This document shows, one piece after another, positions 49,349 through 57,463 of a DNA stretch of 64,000 nt. A program made the position numbers and the translations under genes. Every line of letters begins with the position of its first letter. The stretch's first letter is position 1. Source of the stretch: Pirellulales bacterium. GTDB lineage: Bacteria > Planctomycetota > Planctomycetia > Pirellulales > Lacipirellulaceae. Where the stretch lies: positions 558,001 through 622,000 of the forward strand of contig JAHBXQ010000003.1 of the NCBI GenBank assembly GCA_019636345.1, given 5' to 3'. The notes under the pieces were generated by a model. The model saw only the letters and a program-made list of their open reading frames with translations. It had not been told where the DNA came from and made no database searches.

Positions 49349-49423
49349 CCAATGATCAATTCCCAATGACCAATGCAGAAGAGTTTATCTTCAAATCCTT
49401 GGTCATTGGGATTTGGTCATTGG
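49349..49423. repeat. Compact GGTCATTGG inverted repeat after aroC
   Basis: A 27-base arm (49349-49375) two bases different from 9903-9929 is inverted at 49397-49423, with a 21-base spacer. It looks like an empty form of the inverted-repeat unit that holds the four-helix-bundle gene between gltB and gltD. It lies directly behind the aroC stop. Confidence 0.8.
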
Positions 49424-49507
49424 TCATTCCCGATCGACTTTGAAAAAAGTTTGACTTTGAAACGTTCGCAAGACGCGGACGAGTAATTCGTATCACGCGA
49501 AACACGG

Positions 49508-50875
49508 ATGTTCTCGCTTCACGAAACCGACCGCAAACGGATTTGCCGCGGCGCGTTCTTCGCGCTCTGCGTGGCGCCGACGTGCGTCGTCGCGGCGTGG
49601 ATCGGGGCCAAGCTGCGGCCCGGCGGCGACGGGCGCACGGCGGCGATGGTCGAAGCGCGGCTGCTCACTCCGACGGTTGTTGACGCCGCCGACGAGCCGC
49701 GGCCGGGTGTGACCCGCTGCGGCTCGCTCGCGCTGTCCGACGGGACGACCGGTGCGACGCTCGCCTCCCTGGAGCGGCTCCTCACGCAGCGTCTTGCGGG
49801 GCGGCAGTCGCTCCATGTCGCGCGGCTCGAACTTCCCGTCCCTGGCTTGGCCGCTTTGGCAACGGCCGCGGAACGCTGGTTGGCCGACGAAACGCTCGTC
49901 GGCGACGCGGCGATCGACGAACTGACGATCGTCGGCGGGGGCGAACCCGTCGCCAACCCGGACTCGATCCGGCGTCCAAGCACGAGCGCTGAGCGGCCTT
50001 CAGAGCGGGCGGCGTCGCATGCGCTTGCGTGGTCCTTGCAGGACGTGCGAGTGCGGTTGGATTGCAGCGAGAGCGACGGCGCGCCGCAGCGGCGGCTGAC
50101 CATCCTCGGCCGCGTCGCCGACGACGGTCGCGTCGCCGCCGACGCGGCCATCGTGAAGCTCACGGTCGTGCGACGCATCGATGTGGCAGGCCAAGCTGCG
50201 ATTGTGCTGGCCCTCGACGCCCCGGCGGGCGAACTCCCCGGGTGGGTCGTGGCCGACGTGCGCTGGCCGCTGGCAAGCTGGCCGGCGGCCCGGCTGAGCG
50301 GCGTGTGGAACTGGAACGTCGTCGATGGACGGTTGCAGTCGGGCACGTTTGCCGGATCGGCGGGTCCGCTCGACGTGCGGCGCATCGTGCCGGCGACTTC
50401 GGTTCATCGCTGTTCGGGAACGGTTCGGCTCTCCGATGCGACGTTGCGATGGAGCGCCGCCGGGGTCGAATCGCTCGCCGGCGCCGTCGAATCGGACGAT
50501 CTTGCGGCAAGCGTCTCGATTCTCCGCGCGGCGCTTCAATCGCTCTCGTGCACTTTGGCAGCGGGAGCGACGATTGGCGACGCGGGCGACGACGACGGCG
50601 CGTTGATCGAGTTCGATCGCTTCGAGTGCATCTTTCAGTTCGACGAGACGGGGCTCACTGCGTGGGGCGGGCGGTCTCCGGACGCGACGCGCAGCCGGGC
50701 CCTCGCCACGCGCGACGGCCGGCCTTGGCTCATGGAGCCGATGTACGAGCAGGTCTTCGCCGGCTCGTGGGTGCAGTTTCTGTTGCCGCCAGGGGGGAGT
50801 TGGCTCCCCGCGACTCGCGAGGCGATCGACGCGGCCGCCCGCTTGCCGCTCCCAGCCGCGGCGGAACCACGGTGA
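49508..50875 (+). CDS. Hypothetical membrane-anchored protein
   Basis: 455 residues. One membrane helix near the N-terminus (ICRGAFFALCVAPTCVVAAW), the rest outside the cytoplasm: beta-rich, with repeats of short strands (RVRLDCSESDGA, LTILGRVADDGRVAADAAIV, LSGVWNWNVVDGRLQSGTFA). No family recognised. The codon pattern matches neighbours and the frame is long, so it is likely real. Followed by the adenylate cyclase, convergent, ~90 bp away. Confidence 0.6.
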   Translation: MFSLHETDRKRICRGAFFALCVAPTCVVAAWIGAKLRPGGDGRTAAMVEARLLTPTVVDAADEPRPGVTRCGSLALSDGTTGATLASLERLLTQRLAGRQSLHVARLELPVPGLAALATAAERWLADETLVGDAAIDELTIVGGGEPVANPDSIRRPSTSAERPSERAASHALAWSLQDVRVRLDCSESDGAPQRRLTILGRVADDGRVAADAAIVKLTVVRRIDVAGQAAIVLALDAPAGELPGWVVADVRWPLASWPAARLSGVWNWNVVDGRLQSGTFAGSAGPLDVRRIVPATSVHRCSGTVRLSDATLRWSAAGVESLAGAVESDDLAASVSILRAALQSLSCTLAAGATIGDAGDDDGALIEFDRFECIFQFDETGLTAWGGRSPDATRSRALATRDGRPWLMEPMYEQVFAGSWVQFLLPPGGSWLPATREAIDAAARLPLPAAAEPR

Positions 50876-50967
50876 CGTTCGGAGCGTGTCGTTTGGTCGC
50901 GAGCTGATGTGCGTCAGAGCGACGGCGCTGGACGTCGGCAATCAAACGGCCGACTTCTCGCAGCGCT

Positions 50968-51897
50968 CTACTTCGACAGGATCTCGACGACCCCGTCGCC
51001 GGGGCGAAAGGTGTCGCCGGCGCGGCGGCCGAGTTGGTTGCCGCGGACGGCGGCGGCTTGGGCGGCCAGAAATCTCGCGGCGGGCGAAGCGCCGCGGGCG
51101 ATCAGGTCGGCAAGTCCGCGCTCGGCCGCGTCGAGATCGCCTCGCTCGAACGCAGCCAGCGCCGCGGCGTAGCGTTCGATGTCGTCACGCACCCGCTGCT
51201 CGTCGGCGGCCCGTTGCACCGCGATCAGCTCCAGCGGTTGTTCCAGCCCGGGGAGCCGCGCCGTGCAGAGGCGGTGGGTGGTGAACTCCCCCGTGAGTCG
51301 CTGTCGCACGGCCGCGGTCGCCACCAGCGGAACGTCGAGCTGCTTGCTGGCCGACTGCACACGGCTGGCGATGTTCATCGCGCTGCCGCGGGGGCCGTAC
51401 TTGAAGCGGCGTCGCGTCCCGGCGTTGCCGACCTGAACGACTCCGGTGTGGATCCCCACGCTCAGTTCCAACGGCAGGCCGATCCGCTCAGTCCAGGTGG
51501 CGGCGATCGCCGGCATCTCTTCGAGCATGGCCAGCCCGGCGCCGCAGGCGAGATCGGCGTGGTGCGGCTGTTCGAGGGGCGCATTCCACATCGCGGCCAG
51601 ACCGTCGCCGTAGTAGTCGACGACCACCCCCTCGTGCCGCAGTACCGCGTCGGAGAGGAGTTCCATAACGTCCCCCAACAGCGCAAAGGCGGTTTCGGGG
51701 GGGAGGCCCTCGGCGATTGCCGTGAACCCGCGCAAGTCGGCGAACAGCATCGTCGCCTCGCACGACCGGCCGGCCAGCAGCTCGGGCTCGCGCAGCAGCC
51801 GCTCGACCGTCGCGGGAGCGAAGGTTTGCTCCAGCAGCACGCGCCAATCGTCGTCGGCGCTACGCAGAACGCGGTTGCGGATGGTCGCGGCGGACAT
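50968..51897 (-). CDS. Class III adenylate/guanylate cyclase
   Basis: 309 residues. Cyclase homology domain with metal-binding Asp54 (ATMLFADLRGFTAIAEGLPP) and Asp98 (VVDYYGDGLAAMWNAPLEQP), followed by GPRGSAMNIASRVQSASKQL with the conserved Asn. It converts ATP (or GTP) to a cyclic nucleotide. ATG 51897 is preferred; the frame stays open to 52209 and could add ~104 Arg-rich residues, which look unlike a domain. It is divergent to the redox genes below, one of which carries cyclic-nucleotide-binding domains. Confidence 0.88.
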   Translation of the reverse strand: MSAATIRNRVLRSADDDWRVLLEQTFAPATVERLLREPELLAGRSCEATMLFADLRGFTAIAEGLPPETAFALLGDVMELLSDAVLRHEGVVVDYYGDGLAAMWNAPLEQPHHADLACGAGLAMLEEMPAIAATWTERIGLPLELSVGIHTGVVQVGNAGTRRRFKYGPRGSAMNIASRVQSASKQLDVPLVATAAVRQRLTGEFTTHRLCTARLPGLEQPLELIAVQRAADEQRVRDDIERYAAALAAFERGDLDAAERGLADLIARGASPAARFLAAQAAAVRGNQLGRRAGDTFRPGDGVVEILSK

Positions 51898-52231
51898 AGT
51901 GCGTGGCAATTCCAGGGAGCGATTCCAGGAATACCGGCGAGCCCAGGCGTCCTCGTCCGGGGCGACTCGACCGTTTCCAACCAAGTATCCGTCGCCCCTG
52001 TCGGCCACGGGGGCGGAACCCGACGGCCGGCGCCCAGAAGCCCGGCGCGGCGCCGGCAACGTCGACGCGACCCGCACCATCGGAACAGGGCGAGCGAGAC
52101 CGGGGCCAAGGGGCCGGCGCGGTCGATGGGGGCGAGAGACGGACGGTGCGGCCGCCGTTGCGAGCATTGCGCTGCTGCGATCCTTTCGCCGTCTCCTTGG
52201 CGCCCACAATCAAACGACCCCCGTCCCTGCG

Positions 52232-53491
52232 ATGTCCCTCGACGCCTCGACTGTGAGCATGCTGACCGGCGCCGCGATGCTCGGCGGGGCGACGCTTCGC
52301 GTCGCCGGCGAGGCGACGAAGCTCTGGCTCCGCGAACGGAGCGCCGCGGCGTCGACCGAACAGCGGCGCGATCGGTTCGCCGACCGACTGGATGCCGCGC
52401 TGGCCGTCGCTCGGGCGGGCAACCCCGCGTTCAAGGCGTGGGTCGGCACGCGCAGCTTTCGCGTCTCGGCGGTCGTCGAGGAGACCCGCGACTGTCGCAG
52501 CTACTACCTGATTCCTGAGGACGGTCGGTCCTTGCCGCGGTTCGCCCCGGGACAGTACCTGACGTTCCATCTGCCGACGTCGCCGCACGAGCCGCCGACG
52601 GTGCGGTGTTACTCGCTCTCCGAGCGGCCGCGGGACGACTACTACCGCGTAACGGTGCGACGCGTGCCGGCGCCCGCCGACCGGCCGGATCTGTCGCCGG
52701 GGCGGGCGAGTTGTTATTTTCACCGCGAGGTCCACGCCGGCTCGCGGCTTGAGGTCGAGGCCCCGCAGGGCGCGTTCTTTCTCGACCCCGCCGACGAGGC
52801 GCCGGTGGTGCTCGTCGGCGCGGGAATCGGCGTGACGCCGGTGCTCAGCATGGCCGCGGCGCTGGCGTACGCGCAGGACCCGCGGGAGGCGTATGTTTTC
52901 GCCGGCTTTCGCAACAGCCGCGAGCATCCGTTTCGCACGCGGCTGGCCGACTTGGCTCGGCAGTCCCCCCGATTGCGGCTCCACACGGTCTACTCGCGCC
53001 CGCTGCCGGTCGATCGTCGCGGACAAGACTTCGACGCCCTGGGGCGGATCGATTTGGCCTGCCTGCAGCGGAATCTGCCGTCGAACAACTTTCGCTATTA
53101 CCTGTGCGGCCCCGGGCCGTTGATGGAGGAGCTCGTCCCCGCGCTCGTCGCCTGGGGCGTGCCGATCGAGCACATCCGCTACGAGGCGTTCGGCCCGGCG
53201 AGCATCCGCGGCTTGGGTTCCGCCACGGCGACCGATCCTTGCACCGTCGAGTTCGTGCGGAGCGGCCGAACTCTGCGGTGGCAGGGCGCCGAGCCGTCGC
53301 TCCTTGCGCTCGCGGAGCAGGGGGGGGTGCGGCTTGAGTCCGGGTGCCGTGCGGGGAGCTGCGGGCAGTGCCGCGTCGCGCTGTTGGCGGGGCGGGTCGA
53401 ACATGCCAAACCGCCGGGCGTCGAACTGCTCGACGGCGAATGCCTCGCCTGCATCGCCCGCCCGGCCGGGGACGTCACGATCGACGCGTGA
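52232..53491 (+). CDS. FAD/2Fe-2S oxidoreductase (ferredoxin-NAD(P) reductase type)
   Basis: 419 residues. FAD motif RCYSLSERP (residues 125-133), NAD(P) motif VGAGIGVTPVLSMAAALAY (195-213), and CGPGPLMEELVPALVAWG (292-309). The C-terminal plant-type ferredoxin domain has Cys372, 377, 380 and 407 (GCRAGSCGQCR and GECLACIARP). It should pass electrons between NAD(P)H and a one-electron partner. The first ~40 residues are hydrophobic-leaning (TVSMLTGAAMLGGATLRVAG) and may touch the membrane. It starts the row of redox genes to 59388. Confidence 0.88.
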   Translation: MSLDASTVSMLTGAAMLGGATLRVAGEATKLWLRERSAAASTEQRRDRFADRLDAALAVARAGNPAFKAWVGTRSFRVSAVVEETRDCRSYYLIPEDGRSLPRFAPGQYLTFHLPTSPHEPPTVRCYSLSERPRDDYYRVTVRRVPAPADRPDLSPGRASCYFHREVHAGSRLEVEAPQGAFFLDPADEAPVVLVGAGIGVTPVLSMAAALAYAQDPREAYVFAGFRNSREHPFRTRLADLARQSPRLRLHTVYSRPLPVDRRGQDFDALGRIDLACLQRNLPSNNFRYYLCGPGPLMEELVPALVAWGVPIEHIRYEAFGPASIRGLGSATATDPCTVEFVRSGRTLRWQGAEPSLLALAEQGGVRLESGCRAGSCGQCRVALLAGRVEHAKPPGVELLDGECLACIARPAGDVTIDA

Positions 53492-53567
53492 GCGGACGCC
53501 GCCCGAGCGCGCACCGTGACCTAAGCTTGCAAAACTCTCTGCGCGCTGGTTCGTCGGAGCGACCCCT

Positions 53568-54635
53568 ATGACCCGCAAGATCAAACCGTTTCGCGTGATC
53601 GGGGCGATGGCCGCGATTGCGCTGTTGGCGCTGGTGTGCGCGGTCGCCTCCCACGGGGCCGAAGGGGCCTTTCAGGACGAGCAAGGATTCGTCCGTTGCG
53701 ACCCGGCGAAGACCGTGGGCGCCGAGGCCTGTGCGAAGTGCCATCAGAACGAAGTGAACGTGTGGCAGACGACGCCCCACTTCGCCACGTTCGATTCGCT
53801 CCATCGCAAGCCCGAAGCGAAGGCGATCGCCGACAAACTGGGGCTTCGCAGCGTCAAACGCAACGACGTCTGCACGAAGTGCCATTACACATGCCAAGAG
53901 GAAGACGGCCGGCAGCGGATCGTCGCGGGGGTCTCGTGCGAGTCGTGCCACGGCGGGGCCCGTGATTGGATCGACCTCCACGCCGACTACGGCGGACCGA
54001 ACGTGACCAAAGCGATGGAATCGACCGAGCATCGCCAGCAGCGGCTCGCGGCCAGCGTCGCCGCGGGGATGAACAACCCGGCGAATCTGTACCTCGTCGC
54101 CCGGCAGTGCCTGGCGTGCCACACATCGCCGGACGAGAAGCTGGTGAACGTTGGGGGCCACGCCGCGGGGACCAAAGACTTCGAACTGGTCGCGTGGTCG
54201 CAGGGGATGATCCACCACAACTTCCTGGCGAGCGACGGAAAGTCGCTCGTGCCATCGACTCCCGAGCGATTGCGGGTGATGTTCGTCGTCGGCGTGTTGG
54301 CGGACTTGGAAGCGAGTCTGCGCGCCACCGCCGCGGCCACCGAGAAGGCGACCTACGGCGTGACCGCCGCCCAGCGAGCCGCTGCGCAAAAAAAACGCCT
54401 GTACCAAATTGCCGAATTGACCGACAATCCGCAGATCGAGGCGGCCTTGGCGGCGGCCTTGGAGGTGCAGTTGAAGTTGAACAACGGCCCCGCGCTCGTC
54501 GCCGCGGCCGAGACGATCTCGCAAGCTGCGCTCCAGTTCGCCGCGACCGCCGACGGCACGACGCTCGCCGCGCTCGACCCGCTGCTGCCCCCGCCGGCGG
54601 CGTACAAGCGGCAGGCCACGACCGGGAGCCGATGA
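53568..54635 (+). CDS. Tetraheme cytochrome c (cytochrome c554-like)
   Basis: 355 residues. Signal peptide or anchor (VIGAMAAIALLALVCAVASH). Four heme motifs: CAKCH (Cys55-His59), CTKCH, CESCH and CLACH. The spacing and the text around them (VGAEACAKCHQNEVNVWQTT, VSCESCHGGARDWIDLHADY) match the c554 family (PF13435-like). Periplasmic electron carrier. It follows the FAD/2Fe-2S gene by 76 bp. Confidence 0.9.
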   Translation: MTRKIKPFRVIGAMAAIALLALVCAVASHGAEGAFQDEQGFVRCDPAKTVGAEACAKCHQNEVNVWQTTPHFATFDSLHRKPEAKAIADKLGLRSVKRNDVCTKCHYTCQEEDGRQRIVAGVSCESCHGGARDWIDLHADYGGPNVTKAMESTEHRQQRLAASVAAGMNNPANLYLVARQCLACHTSPDEKLVNVGGHAAGTKDFELVAWSQGMIHHNFLASDGKSLVPSTPERLRVMFVVGVLADLEASLRATAAATEKATYGVTAAQRAAAQKKRLYQIAELTDNPQIEAALAAALEVQLKLNNGPALVAAAETISQAALQFAATADGTTLAALDPLLPPPAAYKRQATTGSR

Positions 54636-54761
54636 GCGGACCGCGCGAGCCGCCGGCGCCGCACGCGACGGGCCTCAAGCAATCAACCTTCCTTGCTCGC
54701 CGGGATTGAGTGCGCCGCCAAGCGCTCGCTGCCCGTCGCCGCACACTCCTCCCTCCCGGCC

Positions 54762-56480
54762 ATGGAAGTCGCCGTCGCTCGCCCGCAGCGTTGGGATCAG
54801 CCGTTCGGAGCCGGGCTGCGCGAGACGGACGTCGAGCACCTGCTCGAGGTCGAGCCGTTCCGTCGGATCGACCCGACCGCATTTCCCCCGTCGTTGCCGC
54901 TCAGCGAGATCCTGCGCAACGACTGCCGGCTCGTTCGCTGCCAGCCGGGGGACGTCGTCGTTCGCGAGGGGGACTACGGCCACAGCGCCTTCGCCGTGCT
55001 TCGCGGCCAGGTTCGGGTGATCGTCGCGGGGCTGGGGAAAGCGCTGCTCGAACGCACGCCGCCTCCTGCGCCGAATTGGCGTTCGTTGCTCGCCGCGGCG
55101 TGGCGCCGACCGCGGCTGCCTGAGATGCGCGACTCGCCCGGGATTTCCCCCAACGACGTCCGCTTGCGGCGCTCCGCGGACGACGCCTCTGCGCCTCTCC
55201 GCGTGTTCGTGCAGGACTTGCCGCGAATCCTCCAGGGAACCAACTCGGTCGTTTTGGGCGTCGGCGAGATGTTCGGCGAGCTCGCCGCCTTGACCCGCAG
55301 CCAGCGGACCGCCACGGTGATCGCCGAGGACGACGCGGTTCTGTTGGAGATTCGCTGGCAAGGGCTCCGCGACCTCATGCGGCGGACCGACGAACTGCGG
55401 CGGCACGTCGAGCGGCTGTACCGCGAGAACAGCCTGCGGGTCCACCTGCGCGAAACGCCGCTGTTGGCCGATCTCTCTCCCGAGCAACTCGAGCGCGTCG
55501 CCGACGCGACGGCGTTCGAGACGCACGGCGAGTTCGACTGGCAGAGCACGTACCAAGCGACCGTCGCCCGCCGATTCGGCGACGCGATTGTCGACGAGCC
55601 GTTGATCGCCGAGGAGGGGTTGCCGTGCGACGGGCTCATCCTGATCCGCAACGGTTTCGCTCGGCAGAGCCGCAGCTACGGGGCCGGACACCGCACGACG
55701 GCGTACCTGGGGCGCGGGCAAGCGTTCGGCCTGGGCGAAGCACTCGAAACCGCCGCCGGCCTGCCGACTGCGTGGGACTCCTCGCTTCGGGCGTTGGGCT
55801 ACGTCGACGTGCTGCGGATCCCGGCGTCGGCGCTTGCGCAACTGGTGCTTCCGTTCGTCTCCTCGGCAAGGGTCGAGACGCTGCTGGCCGAGGCCCAGCA
55901 GAATCGCCGCGCCGCCAGTTGGACCGCGACCCCGGCCGAGCGAGTCGATCAGGGGCTGTTGGAACTGCTCGTCGATCGGCGACTCGTGAACGGTCAGCAC
56001 GCCATGCTGATCGATCTCGACCGCTGCACGCGATGCGACGATTGCGTCCGAGCCTGTGCGGCGACCCACGACAACAACCCGCGATTCGTGCGGCAGGGGG
56101 TTCGCCAGGGTCCGTTCATGGCGGCCAACGCGTGCATGCATTGCGTCGACCCGGTCTGCATGATCGGCTGCCCCACCGCGGCCATCCATCGGGATCCGGC
56201 GACCGGCGTGGTGCGGATCGACGACCCGACCTGCATCGGCTGCGCGACGTGCGCCAACAGTTGCCCCTACGAGAACATCCGCATGGTCGAGATCCGCGAC
56301 CGCCGCGGGGCGCTGTACACCGACGAGCAAACGGGCCAGCCGCTCGCCAAAGCGACCAAGTGCGATCTCTGCACGGGTCTGCCCGGCGGCCCGGCGTGCC
56401 AGCGCGCTTGCCCGCACGATGCGCTCCTGCGGTTGGATTTGGGCAACCTGGGCGAACTGTCGCGGTGGGCCTCGCGCTGA
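54762..56480 (+). CDS. Double cyclic-nucleotide-binding domain fused to a four-cluster ferredoxin
   Basis: 572 residues. The first cNBD (residues ~30-210) has the phosphate-binding cassette GEMFGELAALTRSQRTATV with the conserved Glu and Arg, and a ~60-residue insert. A second cNBD-like part (~230-365) is degenerate (GQAFGLGEALE). Residues ~415-555 hold four cluster sites: Cys422-425-428-432, Cys458-461-466-470, Cys491-494-497-501 and Cys534-537-546-550, the DmsB/HybA/NrfC pattern. No signal peptide is seen. ATG 54762 is chosen because an upstream TTG frame lacks support. It suggests a redox subunit controlled by cAMP or a related molecule. Confidence 0.9.
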   Translation: MEVAVARPQRWDQPFGAGLRETDVEHLLEVEPFRRIDPTAFPPSLPLSEILRNDCRLVRCQPGDVVVREGDYGHSAFAVLRGQVRVIVAGLGKALLERTPPPAPNWRSLLAAAWRRPRLPEMRDSPGISPNDVRLRRSADDASAPLRVFVQDLPRILQGTNSVVLGVGEMFGELAALTRSQRTATVIAEDDAVLLEIRWQGLRDLMRRTDELRRHVERLYRENSLRVHLRETPLLADLSPEQLERVADATAFETHGEFDWQSTYQATVARRFGDAIVDEPLIAEEGLPCDGLILIRNGFARQSRSYGAGHRTTAYLGRGQAFGLGEALETAAGLPTAWDSSLRALGYVDVLRIPASALAQLVLPFVSSARVETLLAEAQQNRRAASWTATPAERVDQGLLELLVDRRLVNGQHAMLIDLDRCTRCDDCVRACAATHDNNPRFVRQGVRQGPFMAANACMHCVDPVCMIGCPTAAIHRDPATGVVRIDDPTCIGCATCANSCPYENIRMVEIRDRRGALYTDEQTGQPLAKATKCDLCTGLPGGPACQRACPHDALLRLDLGNLGELSRWASR

Positions 56481-56556
56481 AGTTCGCCGTGCGGCCTGCG
56501 CACCGCGACTCGCTGCCGCCCTCGCCTTCGCCGCGGCGGCAAAAACCGGTACGCTA

Positions 56557-56581
56557 GCGACCCGCGGTTCGGGCGGGTCGC
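56557..56581 (+). promoter_or_regulatory. Hairpin over the start region of the cytochrome b gene
   Basis: GCGACCCGC (56557-56565) pairs perfectly with GCGGGTCGC (56573-56581), ending 3 bases before GTG 56585. It would hide a ribosome-binding site there. Either it regulates translation or the true start is ATG 56639. Confidence 0.45.
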
Positions 56582-56584
56582 GCG

Positions 56585-57463
56585 GTGACGACCACGGCGC
56601 TCGAACCTTGTCGCGCCTGCGCCCCGCCGTTGCCCCCGATGCGCTACTTCGTTCGCCGCCGATTGACCAACGCCGCCGTGACGCTGGCGGCGCTGGGGCT
56701 CGTGACGTGGCAAACCCGCCGGCTGGAATTGGCGCTGCGCCCCTCGGCGTTCTTCACGGGTTGGATCCTGCTGGCGATCGTGGCGTTCTGTGCGCTCTAC
56801 AACATACGCAAACGGTTCCCTGCGCTTCCGATCGGCTCGAGCGCCGCGTGGTTGCAGGGGCACGTCTATGCGGCGCTGGCGTCGGCCGGCGTGCTGGCGC
56901 TGCACGCCCCGCTGCGTTGGCCGAACGGCTGGCTCGAGGGGACGCTGTTCGCCCTCTACGCGGCGACCATGCTCAGCGGCGCGGTCGGCCTGTACTGGAC
57001 CCGCACGTTGCCCCGCCGCTTGAGCCGCGTCAGCGAGGAAGTGATCTACGAACGCATCCCGATGCTTCGCGGGCAACTGCGCGACCGCGCCCACAACGCG
57101 GTTCTTACGGCCGTAAAGACCGCCGGGGCGACGACCCTGGGCGAGTTCTACCGCGATCGGCTGCACGACTTTTTCGAGCGCCGCCGCGGGTGGGGATACC
57201 GGCTCTATCCCACGATGACCCGCCGCAAGCTGCTGTTGGCCGAGCTGACCGAGGCGACCCGCTACTTCACCGACGCCGAGCGCGAGATCGCCGAGCACCT
57301 GTTCTCGCTGGTGCGGCGGCGCGACGAACTCGACTTTCACGAATCGCTGCAGTGGCGCCTGCGAGCGTGGTTGTTCGTCCACATCGGCCTGACGTTGCCG
57401 CTGCTGCTGACCGCGGCGCTGCATGCCTGGCTGGCCCACGCGTACGACGGGAGCGGCGCGTGA
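56585..57463 (+). CDS. Predicted diheme cytochrome b membrane protein
   Basis: 292 residues with about five membrane helices (~29-47, 57-75, 90-108, 118-138, 262-286). Two helices carry H-x13-H: His93 and His107 (GHVYAALASAGVLALH) and His266 and His280 (VHIGLTLPLLLTAALH), the pattern for two b-type hemes stacked across the membrane. Between helices 4 and 5 is a ~120-residue soluble part. Starts at GTG 56585, or ATG 56639 (residue 19). It overlaps the decaheme gene by 4 bases. Likely passes electrons across the membrane. Confidence 0.8.
   Translation: MTTTALEPCRACAPPLPPMRYFVRRRLTNAAVTLAALGLVTWQTRRLELALRPSAFFTGWILLAIVAFCALYNIRKRFPALPIGSSAAWLQGHVYAALASAGVLALHAPLRWPNGWLEGTLFALYAATMLSGAVGLYWTRTLPRRLSRVSEEVIYERIPMLRGQLRDRAHNAVLTAVKTAGATTLGEFYRDRLHDFFERRRGWGYRLYPTMTRRKLLLAELTEATRYFTDAEREIAEHLFSLVRRRDELDFHESLQWRLRAWLFVHIGLTLPLLLTAALHAWLAHAYDGSGA

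Noticed and set aside
51898-52209. N-terminal extension of the adenylate cyclase
   Set aside because: The extra ~104 residues are Arg-rich without a fold, and the shorter ATG start gives a complete cyclase domain.
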